A stretch of DNA of 64,000 nucleotides from Candidatus Rhodobacter oscarellae (GCF_001078595.1 NZ_LFTY01000002.1:3482862-3546861), one strand, 5' to 3'. Positions 42,814 through 52,121 are shown, counted from the first letter of the stretch. Numbers and translations are program-made. Notes: generated from the sequence alone by a model not told the origin.

Positions 42814-43275
42814 CTACAGCCCGTCTAGCCCCGTCATTCCACGGGCCACCCAAATCATCCAAAACGCCATGGACAGCCATGGGCCAAAGGCCAGGCGCCG
42901 CCGACGGGTGATCACGGCAAAACATAAGGCAGATACCGCCGCCAGGCCGACCACCAAGGGGAGCGCGGCCCAGCCCAGCCAAGCACCTGCCGCGGCAAGC
43001 AGCTTGGCATCCCCCAACCCCAGCCCATCTATGCCTGTCCGTCTGAAATAGAGCTCCCCGAGCCCTGCAAAGACGCCGTAGCCCAAGGCGGCGCCCAAAA
43101 GCGCGGCCTGCGGCTGGGTGACCGCCGACCACGGGCTCAACGCCAGGCCAATCGCCACCAGACCAAGGCTGGCCGCGTCCGGGATCTCATAGCGCTCAAG
43201 GTCGCGCAACGTGGCCCAGCCCAGCAATCCCGCCAGCACAGAAGCGGCGGCCAGATCCAAGTGAACCAAAGACAT
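42814..43275 (-). CDS. gspO: Prepilin peptidase (A24 family, short form without methylase domain)
   Basis: The 153-residue membrane protein has about five helices and the two aspartates of type IV leader peptidases: one in WATLRDLERYEIPDAAS and one in GLGLGDAKLL. It lacks the N-terminal methyltransferase/zinc domain of full-length PilD/GspO, resembling TadV/CpaA-sized enzymes. It is the only prepilin peptidase in the window and lies close to the gsp genes, whose pseudopilins (GspG/H/I/J/K) need such processing. Confidence 0.82.
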   Translation of the reverse strand: MSLVHLDLAAASVLAGLLGWATLRDLERYEIPDAASLGLVAIGLALSPWSAVTQPQAALLGAALGYGVFAGLGELYFRRTGIDGLGLGDAKLLAAAGAWLGWAALPLVVGLAAVSALCFAVITRRRRLAFGPWLSMAFWMIWVARGMTGLDGL

Positions 43276-43334
43276 TCGGCACCTCTCAATAGAAAAAGGG
43301 GTCTGAATAGCGATACGAGAAATGCTCAGAAAAC

Positions 43335-43351
43335 GTTTCGGTTTGCGAAAC
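43335..43351. promoter_or_regulatory. Inverted repeat upstream of the DUF4331 gene
   Basis: GTTTCG, spacer GTTTG, CGAAAC is a perfect 6-bp dyad about 165 bases before the DUF4331 start, in the 240-base region between the divergent gspO and DUF4331 genes. It could be an operator; nothing else supports this. Confidence 0.25.
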
Positions 43352-43515
43352 TATTCCGGCGGGCGGCTCGTCTAATAGGGTGCAGCACCTGAAGTCCCAA
43401 ACCTGCGGATAAGCGCAGGCGGGCACATACTCCGCTGTCGGACGGCATTGAACGCAAAGGGTCATCTTTTGCGAACGGTAGCGCCGTGCGCCAAACAATC
43501 TGAAGAGGAAATGAC

Positions 43516-45144
43516 ATGAAGATCAAAACCGCATTGGTCCTTAGCACGGCTTTGGTGGCCGTGACCTGGACCCTAGCCGGTCCTGCACCGGCCTCATCTC
43601 ACCGCGAGGCACCTGCAATCACCGAGCACCCGAAAGTTGACGGGACCGATTTTTACATGTTCCGCAGCTATGAACCGGGCCGCGAGGGCTATGTGACGCT
43701 GCTGGCCAACTACCAGCCGCTGCAGGTGAACTACGGTGGGCCCAGCTACTACACCATGGACGCCGACGCTGTTTATGAGGTCCATATCGACAATGACGGC
43801 GATGCCATCGAGGACCTGACCTTCCAATTCGACTTTGAGAACCAACTGGCCAATGGCGGCGCGGGGATCGGCCTGGATATCGGCGGCGAGAATGTCGCGA
43901 TTCCACTCAAATATGCCGGGCCCATTCTGGCCAACGACCAGTCGCTTCTCAACGAAAGCGAGACCTACTCGCTGACGCTAGTTGAGGGTGATCGGCGCAG
44001 CGGAGACCGCAGCGCGCTGACCCAATCGGGCTCTGGCAATGCGACCTTCACAAAGCCGCTGGATCACGTGGGCCTCAAGACCCTGCCCGATTACGACGCC
44101 TATGCCGACCAATACATCTATGACTTCGACATGGCCGAATGTGACATGCCGGGCCGGGTCTTTGTCGGTCAGCGGGCCGAGGCATTCGCGATCAATCTGG
44201 GAGAGATCTTTGACCTGATCAACCTCATCCCCATTGAGGCCGACAGCGCGCCCGGTGCCGGTGATGGTGGCGGGTTTGTCGGCGGCATCACCCAAAGCCG
44301 GGTGAATGACGATGTCTTCGGCAAGCTCAATGTCACGACCTTGGCGCTCGAGCTGCCAATCCACTGCATCACAGAAGACGACGACCCGGTGATCGGTGCC
44401 TGGACCACGTCGAGCCTGCCGCAGGGCGAGCTGGAAAACCCATCGCCCAGCTATGAGGACACGTCGCGCGTCGGCGGTGCTCTGGTTCAGCAATCGCGCG
44501 TGTCTATACCGCTTGTCAACGAGGTGGTGATCGGCATTCCGGACAAGGACCGGTTTAACGGCTCGGAGCCCATCGATGATGGCGGCTTTGCCACCTATGT
44601 GACGAACCCGTCCTTCCCGCGTCTGGTGGAGATTCTGTTTGGCCCTCGTTTGGGGGCAGAGAACAACCTCGCGCCGACAAACCTGCCGCGGACCGACCTT
44701 GTGGCCACGTTCCTGACAGGGCTCCCGGGCCTGAACCAGCCGCAAGAGGTCGTTGCCTCTGAGATGATGCGCCTGAACACCGCTGTGCCGGCCACGCCGC
44801 GTGACCAGCAAAGCACGTTCGGTGTTGTGGCCGAGGATCTCGCCGGCTTCCCCAACGGCCGCCGTCCGGGTGATGACGTCGTCGACATCGTCCTGCGCGT
44901 GGCCATGGGCGCGCTGTGCCATCCGGTGCCGCTTGGCGCCGAGCTGGGTGTCGACGGGGCGGTCGAGGACACCGCGACCGATCTGGTCAATCTGGGCTTC
45001 TGCACGCCAGAGCAGGCACCTGCAGGCACGGTGGCCTTGACCGACGGCGCGCCTCTGTCAGCCACTGAGATGCAGAACGCGTTCCCCTACCTAAACTCGC
45101 CCGTGCCCGGTTCGCCTAACGGCACCGTGTCGGTCGTAAACTAA
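43516..45144 (+). CDS. Secreted DUF4331-domain protein
   Basis: The 542-residue protein has a signal peptide (KIKTALVLSTALVAVTWTL, cleavage near PAPA) followed by the hallmark DUF4331 opening SSHREAPAITEHPKVDGTDF. The mature chain is acidic, beta-rich and contains few cysteines. Function of the family is not established. A good site (GAAGAGGAAATGAC) precedes ATG 43516. It is followed by a small lipoprotein gene and lies beside prepilin peptidase and gsp genes, so it is a candidate substrate of this secretion system, but no experiment is implied. Confidence 0.88.
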   Translation: MKIKTALVLSTALVAVTWTLAGPAPASSHREAPAITEHPKVDGTDFYMFRSYEPGREGYVTLLANYQPLQVNYGGPSYYTMDADAVYEVHIDNDGDAIEDLTFQFDFENQLANGGAGIGLDIGGENVAIPLKYAGPILANDQSLLNESETYSLTLVEGDRRSGDRSALTQSGSGNATFTKPLDHVGLKTLPDYDAYADQYIYDFDMAECDMPGRVFVGQRAEAFAINLGEIFDLINLIPIEADSAPGAGDGGGFVGGITQSRVNDDVFGKLNVTTLALELPIHCITEDDDPVIGAWTTSSLPQGELENPSPSYEDTSRVGGALVQQSRVSIPLVNEVVIGIPDKDRFNGSEPIDDGGFATYVTNPSFPRLVEILFGPRLGAENNLAPTNLPRTDLVATFLTGLPGLNQPQEVVASEMMRLNTAVPATPRDQQSTFGVVAEDLAGFPNGRRPGDDVVDIVLRVAMGALCHPVPLGAELGVDGAVEDTATDLVNLGFCTPEQAPAGTVALTDGAPLSATEMQNAFPYLNSPVPGSPNGTVSVVN

Positions 45145-45154
45145 GGAGGCCGCT

Positions 45155-45370
45155 ATGGAATTCGCGAGCAAACGCACCAAGCTGGGTCTTCTCGCCGCCT
45201 GTCTGGCTGGATTGGCCGCCTGCGGTGGGGGTGGCTCTGACGCGGGCGGCACCCCGCCGCTGGGTCAAACCTTCCAGCAGGCTTTTGGCCAGGGGCCAAA
45301 CGATGCGCCTATTGATGTCACAAACGCGGATCTCACCCTCCGCCTGACGGCTGACCCGTTCGAATTGTAG
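45155..45370 (+). CDS. Small lipoprotein downstream of DUF4331
   Basis: The 71-residue product has a lipoprotein signal with lipobox LAAC (KLGLLAACLAGLAACGGGG, cysteine in the second LAAC most likely) followed by a glycine-rich linker and a short tail ending in LTADPFEL. AAGGAGG lies six bases before ATG 45155. It is 10 bases after the DUF4331 stop and before a strong terminator, so the two form an operon. It may anchor or escort the DUF4331 protein. Confidence 0.75.
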   Translation: MEFASKRTKLGLLAACLAGLAACGGGGSDAGGTPPLGQTFQQAFGQGPNDAPIDVTNADLTLRLTADPFEL

Positions 45371-45394
45371 AACCGGAACAAGCCCACATCACCA

Positions 45395-45427
45395 GCCGCC
45401 GCGGGAATTCTCTCGCGGCGGTTTTTT
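45395..45427. terminator. Strong intrinsic terminator between lipoprotein and gspK genes
   Basis: CCGCCGCG (45396-45403) pairs with CGCGGCGG (45414-45421), followed by six T. It ends the DUF4331-lipoprotein transcript; the T-run overlaps the stop codon of the convergent gspK gene. Confidence 0.9.
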
Positions 45428-46244
45428 ATTGAATAGAAGAGCTGCGCACTTGACCGTTGCGCGGATCGCGGGTCAGGCGGCGATGGATCTCGACCTTTGC
45501 CTGCCCCACACGGACCACGGCACGGATGTCAAAACTGTCCGACGCGAAACTGCCCAGGCTTGGCAGAATGGCTCCGAATGCCGCCAAATCGCTGGCATCA
45601 AGGAACCCTTTGGCGGATCTGCGTGCGCTCAGGCTCTGTGCCAGCTCAGCATTGCCAAAAAGCGCCGACAGAACCGGGGCGTCCGCGGCGTTCACATTGA
45701 CCGCGCCACGGGTTTGGAACGTGCCCAGATAGGGGGTCAGCCGCTCGAGATCCCCGTCGGAAATGCCATACCGACGCAGATCATCAGGATGGCGCAGCGG
45801 GCCGTTTTGCGCGATGATTCTCGAGATTTGCGCGCCCAGCGCCTTGGGCAGATCAAGCGCGACCAAAAGGGCCGCAAAGAGACGCTGCTCGGCCAGATTG
45901 ACCGGCGTCAGCGCGTTAAGGTCAAACCGGCCGCGCGCGTCCACGATCTCTACCTCAAACGTGCCAAAATCGAGCTCTATTTGCTGTTGCGCCGCCTGCG
46001 CCCAGGGCTCGCGAAGGTGATCGGCCTCGGGGGCCTCGCGAAAGTCGCGCTGCAAGGCGGTGGCCACCGATGCGATCCCCCCATTGGCCAAAGCCGTGGC
46101 CTGCGCCAAGTTCTGAGTCGCCCCCAAACGAGACAAGGCAGCGTCCTGATCAGACAGCATCGCATGCGCCAGGCTTGCGCCCACCGCGATCACCACGAGC
46201 GTGTTCAACAGGCTCACGCCTGCGCTTTGGTCCCGCGCGCTCAC
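45426..46244 (-). CDS. gspK: Type II secretion minor pseudopilin GspK
   Basis: The 272-residue protein starts with a type IV prepilin-like signal (SAGVSLLNTLVVIAVGASLA) lacking the usual Glu at position +5, as is characteristic of GspK. It has the family core FDLNALTPVN and the helix-hairpin-helix-like repeats that cap the pseudopilus tip. GTG start (46242-46244) overlaps the gspJ stop. It is the last gene of the leftward gsp operon. Confidence 0.88.
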   Translation of the reverse strand: MSARDQSAGVSLLNTLVVIAVGASLAHAMLSDQDAALSRLGATQNLAQATALANGGIASVATALQRDFREAPEADHLREPWAQAAQQQIELDFGTFEVEIVDARGRFDLNALTPVNLAEQRLFAALLVALDLPKALGAQISRIIAQNGPLRHPDDLRRYGISDGDLERLTPYLGTFQTRGAVNVNAADAPVLSALFGNAELAQSLSARRSAKGFLDASDLAAFGAILPSLGSFASDSFDIRAVVRVGQAKVEIHRRLTRDPRNGQVRSSSIQ

Positions 46245-46687
46245 GGCGTTGCCTCCGGCAGCGGGGCCAGCCGCCAGGCGTCCTCTTGGGGCAACCGGAA
46301 CGCCACCACGCCCGGGCGCGTCATGCGGAACTCTGCCTCTTGGTTTAGGACCTGCTGCGGGAAAGGCGCGCGCCCTTCAAAGGCCAGGATGCGGGTGACG
46401 GCCTGATCCTCGGCGCTCCAGACAATTAGGTGGTCAAGCTGCTGTAGCTCCAACGCACCGGTGTCGCGAAACCTGGCTCCCACGGCCTGCGCCACATCCA
46501 TTGAGAACAGTCGAAACGCGCGATCCTGTTCGGATAGGCGCGAAAGCGCGCCCGTCACGCCTTGCTCGGTGCGTGTCATCCCCTCCAACAGCACAAACCC
46601 CGCCACGCCGATCATGCTCGACACCGCCAGCGCCAGCAGCATCTCAATCAGCGTCACGCCAGAGCTGGCATTGCGGCGGCGTCTCAT
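46241..46687 (-). CDS. gspJ: Type II secretion minor pseudopilin GspJ
   Basis: The 148-residue protein has a prepilin signal (RRRRNASSGVTLIEMLLALA, cleavage after Gly) and the GspJ-like segment LSRLSEQDRAFRLFSMDVAQ. It forms the pseudopilus tip with GspI and GspK. Its start overlaps the stop of the LpoA/LppC-like gene, and its stop overlaps gspK. It is short relative to typical GspJ (about 190-200). Confidence 0.85.
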   Translation of the reverse strand: MRRRRNASSGVTLIEMLLALAVSSMIGVAGFVLLEGMTRTEQGVTGALSRLSEQDRAFRLFSMDVAQAVGARFRDTGALELQQLDHLIVWSAEDQAVTRILAFEGRAPFPQQVLNQEAEFRMTRPGVVAFRLPQEDAWRLAPLPEATP

Positions 46688-47745
46688 GCCACCCGTTCGA
46701 CCGCGCCACCGTTGATCCGAAGGACGGCCAGCTCTCGCTTAAGGGTCCGGTCCGGCAGGAACTGGTATTGCCCAAGCAGGCCTTGTGCCGGCTTCTTGCG
46801 ATCCAGCGCCGGGCCGCCGCCGACCTGATGCGCCAGCGCGACCGCATCCACGGCGAGGGCCGCAATCACGCCCATCTGCTCGTCAAGCTGCGCCATATAG
46901 GCCGCGGAAAGGCGGTTGAACTGCACCGGGTCGGGGCCGGTGTAACAGGCTTTGTCCAGCCGCAAAAATGCATCGCGGGACAGCCCGGACCATTGCAAGG
47001 ACCCAATGGTCGTGACGCCGGCGCCGACGGCTGCAATGGCCTGGGACTGTGCCCGATCGTCGGATGCCGGCACATAGAGAATATCGGGCATCTCCCCGCC
47101 GCCGGCCTGGCGCAGGGCGTTTGCGATCTGCTCGGATGCGGTGGACGCGGGGATCTTCGTGACGCGGGCGATCCCGGCTTTGCGCGCGCCTTGGTCCAGC
47201 GCGGATGCGGCCCGTGCGCTCAGCGCGTCGCCGCTGTCCAGCAAGACGACCCGCTTGGATCTCGCGGATTTGGCGTAGCGCAGCACGGCGTCGGCGGATT
47301 GTTTTGGCGTCACGCCAAAGACCCAGGCGCCCGCTTGCGCGAGGGCGTTGTCGTTTGACAGGGTCATCACGGGCACCTGGCCCGCGGCGCGGACCACGCT
47401 GGGCGTCTGGTCGCGCAAGAGCGGCCCGATCAGCAGGTTGGCGCCCCTTTGCGTGGCGTCTTGGGCCGCTGAAACCGCCTGCTCTGGCGTCTCGCCTGCA
47501 TCGAGCACCAGGGTCCGCCTCGGCAGGCCGCCCAAATCCTCTTGCAACCAAACCGCCTTGGCCATCCGTTGCCCCAGCCCGGCATTCGAACCTGTCAGCG
47601 GCAGCAGCAAGGCGGGCACGGCGCTTGAGGCAGGTTGGTTTACGCTTCTAGCGGGTCGTTGATTGCCACCGCATCCGCCTAGGGCCGAAACAGCGGCCAG
47701 CCCACCCAAAAGCGTGCGGCGGCTTATACCTGTTTGATGTGTCAT
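46684..47745 (-). CDS. LpoA/LppC-like lipoprotein within the gsp operon
   Basis: The 353-residue protein has a twin-arginine-like lipoprotein signal (ISRRTLLGGLAAVSALGGC; SRRTLL plus lipobox LGGC) and a periplasmic-binding-protein type I fold with LLLPLTGSNAGLGQRM and DAGETPEQAVSAAQDATQRG, like the C-terminal domain of LpoA/penicillin-binding-protein activators and branched-chain amino-acid receptors. ATG 47743-47745 follows GAGGAGG. It lies between gspF and gspJ, overlapping gspJ, where no such gene is standard. It may help the machinery pass the cell wall, but this is inference. Confidence 0.75.
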   Translation of the reverse strand: MTHQTGISRRTLLGGLAAVSALGGCGGNQRPARSVNQPASSAVPALLLPLTGSNAGLGQRMAKAVWLQEDLGGLPRRTLVLDAGETPEQAVSAAQDATQRGANLLIGPLLRDQTPSVVRAAGQVPVMTLSNDNALAQAGAWVFGVTPKQSADAVLRYAKSARSKRVVLLDSGDALSARAASALDQGARKAGIARVTKIPASTASEQIANALRQAGGGEMPDILYVPASDDRAQSQAIAAVGAGVTTIGSLQWSGLSRDAFLRLDKACYTGPDPVQFNRLSAAYMAQLDEQMGVIAALAVDAVALAHQVGGGPALDRKKPAQGLLGQYQFLPDRTLKRELAVLRINGGAVERVA

Positions 47746-47776
47746 GGCGATCCTCCTCTCGGGTGGCAACAGCGGG

Positions 47777-48985
47777 TCAGCCGACCAGCGTGTTGAGGTT
47801 GACGATGGGCATCAGAATGGCCAGGACGAGCAGCATCACCACGCCGCCCAAAGCCAGCAGAACAAGGGGCTCAACCAGCCCGACAAGGGCTTTGACCCGC
47901 GCTTGCAGCGCCAGGGACTGGTCTTGCGAAAACCGGGCCAGCATGGCGGGCAAGGCGCCGCTCGCCTCGCCGCTGGCAATCATGGTGAGCATCATTGGGT
48001 CAAAGCCCTTATGGCGCCCCAAGGCGCGGGACAGCCCGGCGCCGTCCCGCACGTCGCGGGTGACGTCTTGCAGGATCTGGCGGGCGGTCTCATTGCCGAC
48101 GGTGGCGCTGGCAGATGCCAATGCGTCGGCCAAGGGCACGCCGCTCTGGGTCAGCGTGGCCAGCGTGCCAGTGAATTGGACAATCGTCACCTGGCGCGCC
48201 AGGCCAACCCGCCACAACAGCCGGTGCCAGACCGGCCGTATCTCGGCGCGGCGCAACAGCATCGGAACGGCGCCGATCACGCCGATCAGACCCAGCCCCA
48301 GCAGGGCGGCGTTTCCCGCCAGAAAATCGCTGAGCCCGATCATCAGCTTGGTTAGGGTGGGCAGCTCCGCCCCGCGGGCCGCGAACACGCGCACGATGTC
48401 AGGCAGCAAGAACACCAGCAGCCCGACGACAACGGCAATTGAGACGATGATCAGGATCGCCGGGTAGATCATGGCAAGCCCAATGGTCTGGCGGTTGCGC
48501 AGCCGGGCCTCGGCGTGGTCGGCAAGATAGCGCATCACCGCGCCATGGCGACCGGCGCGCTCGGCCGCTTCAATCGAGGTCAGGTAGAACCGATCAAGCC
48601 CCAACGCGCGCGTGCGCAGCGCGGTGGCGAAGCTGTCCCCATCCAGGATGCTGGTCCGCAAGGCCTGGCAATGGGCGGCCAGACGGGGGTGCGATTGCTG
48701 CCCAAGCGCGGCCAGCGCGACTTCGATCTGCACCCCGCTGCCCAGCAAGGTCGCCATCTGCCGGGTGAACACCGCCAAATCCGCCGCCGGCATCCGATGC
48801 GCGCTGCGGTCAAAGATCTGGCCAAGCGCGCCCAGCTCCAGCCTGGTGCGGGCCGAGACGGACATCGCGGTCAGCCCCTTTTCGCGCAACAGCCCACGGG
48901 CCTCGGCGCTATCTTCGGCGGCGATGTCTCCCCGGATCATCCGCCCCGCTGCGTCAAACGCCTGATAGCGAAACCGCTGGGTCAT
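47777..48985 (-). CDS. gspF: Type II secretion inner-membrane platform protein GspF
   Basis: The 402-residue protein has two repeated GspF/PilC domains, with FTRQMATLLGSGVQIEVALA in the first and FTGTLATLTQSGVPLADALA in the second, and three membrane helices. It couples the ATPase GspE to pseudopilus assembly. Its ATG overlaps the gspE stop (ATGA). Confidence 0.95.
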   Translation of the reverse strand: MTQRFRYQAFDAAGRMIRGDIAAEDSAEARGLLREKGLTAMSVSARTRLELGALGQIFDRSAHRMPAADLAVFTRQMATLLGSGVQIEVALAALGQQSHPRLAAHCQALRTSILDGDSFATALRTRALGLDRFYLTSIEAAERAGRHGAVMRYLADHAEARLRNRQTIGLAMIYPAILIIVSIAVVVGLLVFLLPDIVRVFAARGAELPTLTKLMIGLSDFLAGNAALLGLGLIGVIGAVPMLLRRAEIRPVWHRLLWRVGLARQVTIVQFTGTLATLTQSGVPLADALASASATVGNETARQILQDVTRDVRDGAGLSRALGRHKGFDPMMLTMIASGEASGALPAMLARFSQDQSLALQARVKALVGLVEPLVLLALGGVVMLLVLAILMPIVNLNTLVG

Positions 48986-50460
48986 GCCGCGCTATTCGCT
49001 GTTGTTTCGAAGATGACCCGGGCCACCTCTTGCGGGGTGGTCTGCCTTTGCCGGATCTTGGCAACGCCATCGCTGATCAGACCCGGAACCGAGCGCTGCA
49101 CGGTCGCCGCCAGATCGGCCTCAGGGGCGCCCGCGGCAATGGCCTGCTCTAGCCGGGGTGTCACTTCGATCAGGTCATATAGGGCGGCGCGCCCGTGATA
49201 GCCTGTCTGGTGACACTCCTCGCATCCTAGACCTTTGAGGATCCTCTCGCCTGGGCGCAGCAGGTTCGACATCAGCGCCGCTTCGCTGGGGGTCACTTCA
49301 TGGTCGGTCGCGCAATTGGGGCACACCCGGCGCACGAGCCGCTGCGCCAAGAGCCCGCGCAGCATCGGCGCCAGCAAGAAACGCTCGACCCCCAAATCAA
49401 GCAGGCGCGCGATCGATCCAATGGCAGAGTTCGTATGCAGGGTCGATAGAACCAGATGCCCGGTCATGGCGCTTTCCACCGCCGTCCTGGCGGTCTCGCC
49501 GTCGCGGATCTCGCCCACCATGATCACATTGGGATCCTGCCTCAAAAGTGCGCGCAATCCGCGTGCAAAGGTCAGATCGGTGGCGGGGTTGACCTGCATC
49601 TGCGCGATGCCCGGCAGCGCATACTCAATCGGATCTTCAATCGTCATGATGTTGCGCTGGCGGTCGTTGAGCCTATCCAGCCCCGCATAGAGCGTCGTGG
49701 TTTTGCCCGACCCGGTGGGGCCCGTGACCAGGATCAGGCCATCGGGCCGCTCCAGAAGCTGCTCGAACGTGGCTTGCATCTCTTGCGTCATTCCCAGCCC
49801 GACCACCCCGACGCGGGTCTGGCCCCGGTCCAGCAGACGCATGACGACCCGCTCTCCGTGCTGGGTTGGAATGGTCGAGATCCGCGCGTCCAAATGGAAC
49901 TCCGCCACCCGCAAGGACACGCGCCCATCCTGGGGCAGGCGCTTTTCTGCGATGTCGAGCCGTCCCATCACCTTGATGCGGCTGATCAGTTGCGGGGCCA
50001 AAGCCCGGTTTGATCGCAGCGCCTCGCGCAGGATGCCGTCGACGCGAAAGCGCACGACCAGATGATGCTCTTCGGCTTCGATATGCACATCCGAGGCGCG
50101 GCCCCGAATGGCCTCCAAAAGCAGCGCGTTGATCAGCCGGACAACCGGGGCGTCTTCGCGTTGGTCCAACAGGTCATCGACCGCCGCGGCGCTGTCGGCC
50201 AGGGCGGCCAGATCGGCATCCGTGTCCCGCGCCTGCTCTGCCGCGCCCGCGGCTTCCGTGGCGCTGTCGCGATAGCTGTCTTCCATCTGCTCGGCCAGAA
50301 CCACGTCCGAGACCTGCTGGAACCGCAGAGCCTTTGCCGTCACCCGCTGGGCTTCCGCCAATGCCGCAAGCGGAGTTTCGGCGGCGTAGACGCAGGTCTC
50401 GCTTTCTGGCGTTACCACAAGCTTTTGGGCGCTGGCGAAGCGGTAAGGAATTGCCGTCAT
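48982..50460 (-). CDS. gspE: Type II secretion ATPase GspE
   Basis: The 492-residue ATPase has Walker A GPTGSGKTTTLYAGL at about residue 250, an Asp box (IEDPIEYALPGIAQMQVN), Walker B (LLRQDPNVIMVGEIRDGETA) and the tetracysteine zinc motif (VCPNC and LGCEECHQTGYHGRAAL). It powers pseudopilus extension from the cytoplasmic face. It overlaps gspM upstream and gspF downstream by four bases each. Confidence 0.96.
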   Translation of the reverse strand: MTAIPYRFASAQKLVVTPESETCVYAAETPLAALAEAQRVTAKALRFQQVSDVVLAEQMEDSYRDSATEAAGAAEQARDTDADLAALADSAAAVDDLLDQREDAPVVRLINALLLEAIRGRASDVHIEAEEHHLVVRFRVDGILREALRSNRALAPQLISRIKVMGRLDIAEKRLPQDGRVSLRVAEFHLDARISTIPTQHGERVVMRLLDRGQTRVGVVGLGMTQEMQATFEQLLERPDGLILVTGPTGSGKTTTLYAGLDRLNDRQRNIMTIEDPIEYALPGIAQMQVNPATDLTFARGLRALLRQDPNVIMVGEIRDGETARTAVESAMTGHLVLSTLHTNSAIGSIARLLDLGVERFLLAPMLRGLLAQRLVRRVCPNCATDHEVTPSEAALMSNLLRPGERILKGLGCEECHQTGYHGRAALYDLIEVTPRLEQAIAAGAPEADLAATVQRSVPGLISDGVAKIRQRQTTPQEVARVIFETTANSAA

Positions 50461-50897
50461 AGGGAATTCTCCAGTAAGAGGCGGGCCGTGACCTGGCCGG
50501 GTTCGGGCAGCCGCCCGATCTCAGCCGCCAAGACGCGCACGCCTGCTGTTGTGCTCAACGTCTCCACCCAGGAGATCAGCGCGGCAAAGGGCACCTTGTC
50601 CAGGGAGACCGACAGCGCCGCCCCCTGCGGATCCAGGCGGCGGATCTCCAACCCCGCCTCGCTTGCCGTGCCGGTGACGCGCAGCCGCAATGGCTCGGGC
50701 ATCTCCTGTGGCACCACCGATATGGGCAGGCTGTGCAAAAGCCCTTCAATCGCGTCGATCTTGGTCAGCTGCGCATAGCTGTCGCGCTTGCTCGTAAGCG
50801 CCGGCTGCCAGACCTGCGCCCACAGAACCGACATGCTCAGAAGCCCGCCGAGACCGAAAAGCAAAACCTGCTCGCGTGGTGTCAGCCTGCGCATCAC
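50457..50897 (-). CDS. gspM: Type II secretion protein GspM
   Basis: The 146-residue bitopic protein has one N-terminal membrane helix (EQVLLFGLGGLLSMSVLW) and a small periplasmic ferredoxin-like domain with LRVTGTASEAGLEIRRLDP. It stabilises GspL in the inner-membrane platform. It overlaps gspL upstream and gspE downstream. Confidence 0.85.
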   Translation of the reverse strand: MMRRLTPREQVLLFGLGGLLSMSVLWAQVWQPALTSKRDSYAQLTKIDAIEGLLHSLPISVVPQEMPEPLRLRVTGTASEAGLEIRRLDPQGAALSVSLDKVPFAALISWVETLSTTAGVRVLAAEIGRLPEPGQVTARLLLENSL

Positions 50898-52003
50898 CCG
50901 GCCCCCGAAACAACGATCTGCATCTCGGCGCCTCTGGCCGTCTGCGCCGCCGACCCGCTGGTCACAGCGATGCCTTGCGATTTGAGGCTGGTTTCGGCCC
51001 GTTGCAGCGCGGCAAGATCATCGCCTGTCAGCAACAGCGTCAGGCTGGCGGTTGCCGCGTCATACCGCAGATCGCGCAACCTGACCGACCCCGATGGGAT
51101 CGCCGAGAACACCTGCGACAGGATGAGCAGGAACGGATCCGGCGTTGGGCCCGTCGCGCCTGTACGCAACAGGGCGCGGGCCACGGTCTGCGTCGGCAAC
51201 GAGAGATCCAAGCTTGACCCTCGCGCGGCCAAAGCGGCGCGCAGTTGGTTGCCGCGGTCTTGGCTCAGATGCGACAGGGCGCGCGCGTCAAACTCCAGCA
51301 ACGCCGCGTGGGCCAGTATGGTCAAAACGCCGGCAGCGGCCGCAAATCGCAAACGCCTGCGCCACTGTTTTGAGACCGCCGCCGGCGCAAGCCCCTGCCG
51401 CAGATCCAGCGTCAATACAGAGGCGTCCACATCAGGAAGCTCGGTCAGAACCCGCGCGATCTCCACCCCAGGCGGCGGCGTCCCAAAGGCCAGCTCTAGC
51501 GCGGGACGATGTTGCGCGCGCCACAGATCGGCAAAGGCATCACGGGCGACACATAGCCCACCACCTTCGGCCAAGCGGATATAGATAGCGCGATCGCTGC
51601 ACCACAGCCCCCAATCCACGCCACCCGTGGGCACGGGCACGGCAAGGATATCGGGCAGCAGCGGGCCGCCGCCCTCCGCATCAAGCCACGACATGGCATC
51701 AAGCCGGTCAATCGCGGCGCAAAGCCAGGTCTGATCGCCGATTTCTGGGCCAAGGGCGACATGGGTCTCCTCCGGCCCGGCGCTAAGGTGCGGCTCAAGA
51801 GCAAAGGGCAGCGCGGCGCGGCGCTTTCGGTCCGTTTTCAGGGGCAAATGAAGCGGCAGCAAAAGAACGGCGGCACCCGGGATCACCTGGGGGGATGGAG
51901 CACCCGAGGCCGCCGCACTGCGCGCTAGGCGCGCGGTCAAAATGGGATCGGCGGACCAAAGCGTCTGGGCCGAAGAGAGCGGCACGAGTGCATTTCTACG
52001 CAT
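50894..52003 (-). CDS. gspL: Type II secretion protein GspL
   Basis: The 369-residue protein has a cytoplasmic actin-like domain (about residues 1-225), a single membrane helix near residue 235 (LRFAAAAGVLTILAHAALL) and a periplasmic domain similar to that of GspM. It recruits GspE to the membrane. It is the first gene of the leftward gsp operon and divergent from gspG. ATG is 52001-52003. Confidence 0.88.
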   Translation of the reverse strand: MRRNALVPLSSAQTLWSADPILTARLARSAAASGAPSPQVIPGAAVLLLPLHLPLKTDRKRRAALPFALEPHLSAGPEETHVALGPEIGDQTWLCAAIDRLDAMSWLDAEGGGPLLPDILAVPVPTGGVDWGLWCSDRAIYIRLAEGGGLCVARDAFADLWRAQHRPALELAFGTPPPGVEIARVLTELPDVDASVLTLDLRQGLAPAAVSKQWRRRLRFAAAAGVLTILAHAALLEFDARALSHLSQDRGNQLRAALAARGSSLDLSLPTQTVARALLRTGATGPTPDPFLLILSQVFSAIPSGSVRLRDLRYDAATASLTLLLTGDDLAALQRAETSLKSQGIAVTSGSAAQTARGAEMQIVVSGAG

Positions 52004-52058
52004 GGCGTCGCGATCCCATATACCAATCTAAAGCATTGTTTTTGCTTGATTTTTTGTG

Positions 52059-52087
52059 TTTACAGCGCATATTTTTGCGCCTATATA
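52059..52087 (+). promoter_or_regulatory. Predicted housekeeping promoter of the gspG operon
   Basis: TTTACA (52059-52064) and TATATA (52082-52087) are separated by exactly 17 bases in an AT-rich stretch, 35 bases before gspG. This is the best sigma-70-like promoter in the window and points into gspGHICD. Confidence 0.6.
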
Positions 52088-52121
52088 CTCAGCAATACGC
52101 GACTCAGAAGGGAATAGTTTC

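Noticed and set aside
43286-43498. Leftward 70-codon frame between gspO and DUF4331
   Set aside because: No ribosome-binding site and no motif; it occupies the divergent promoter region.
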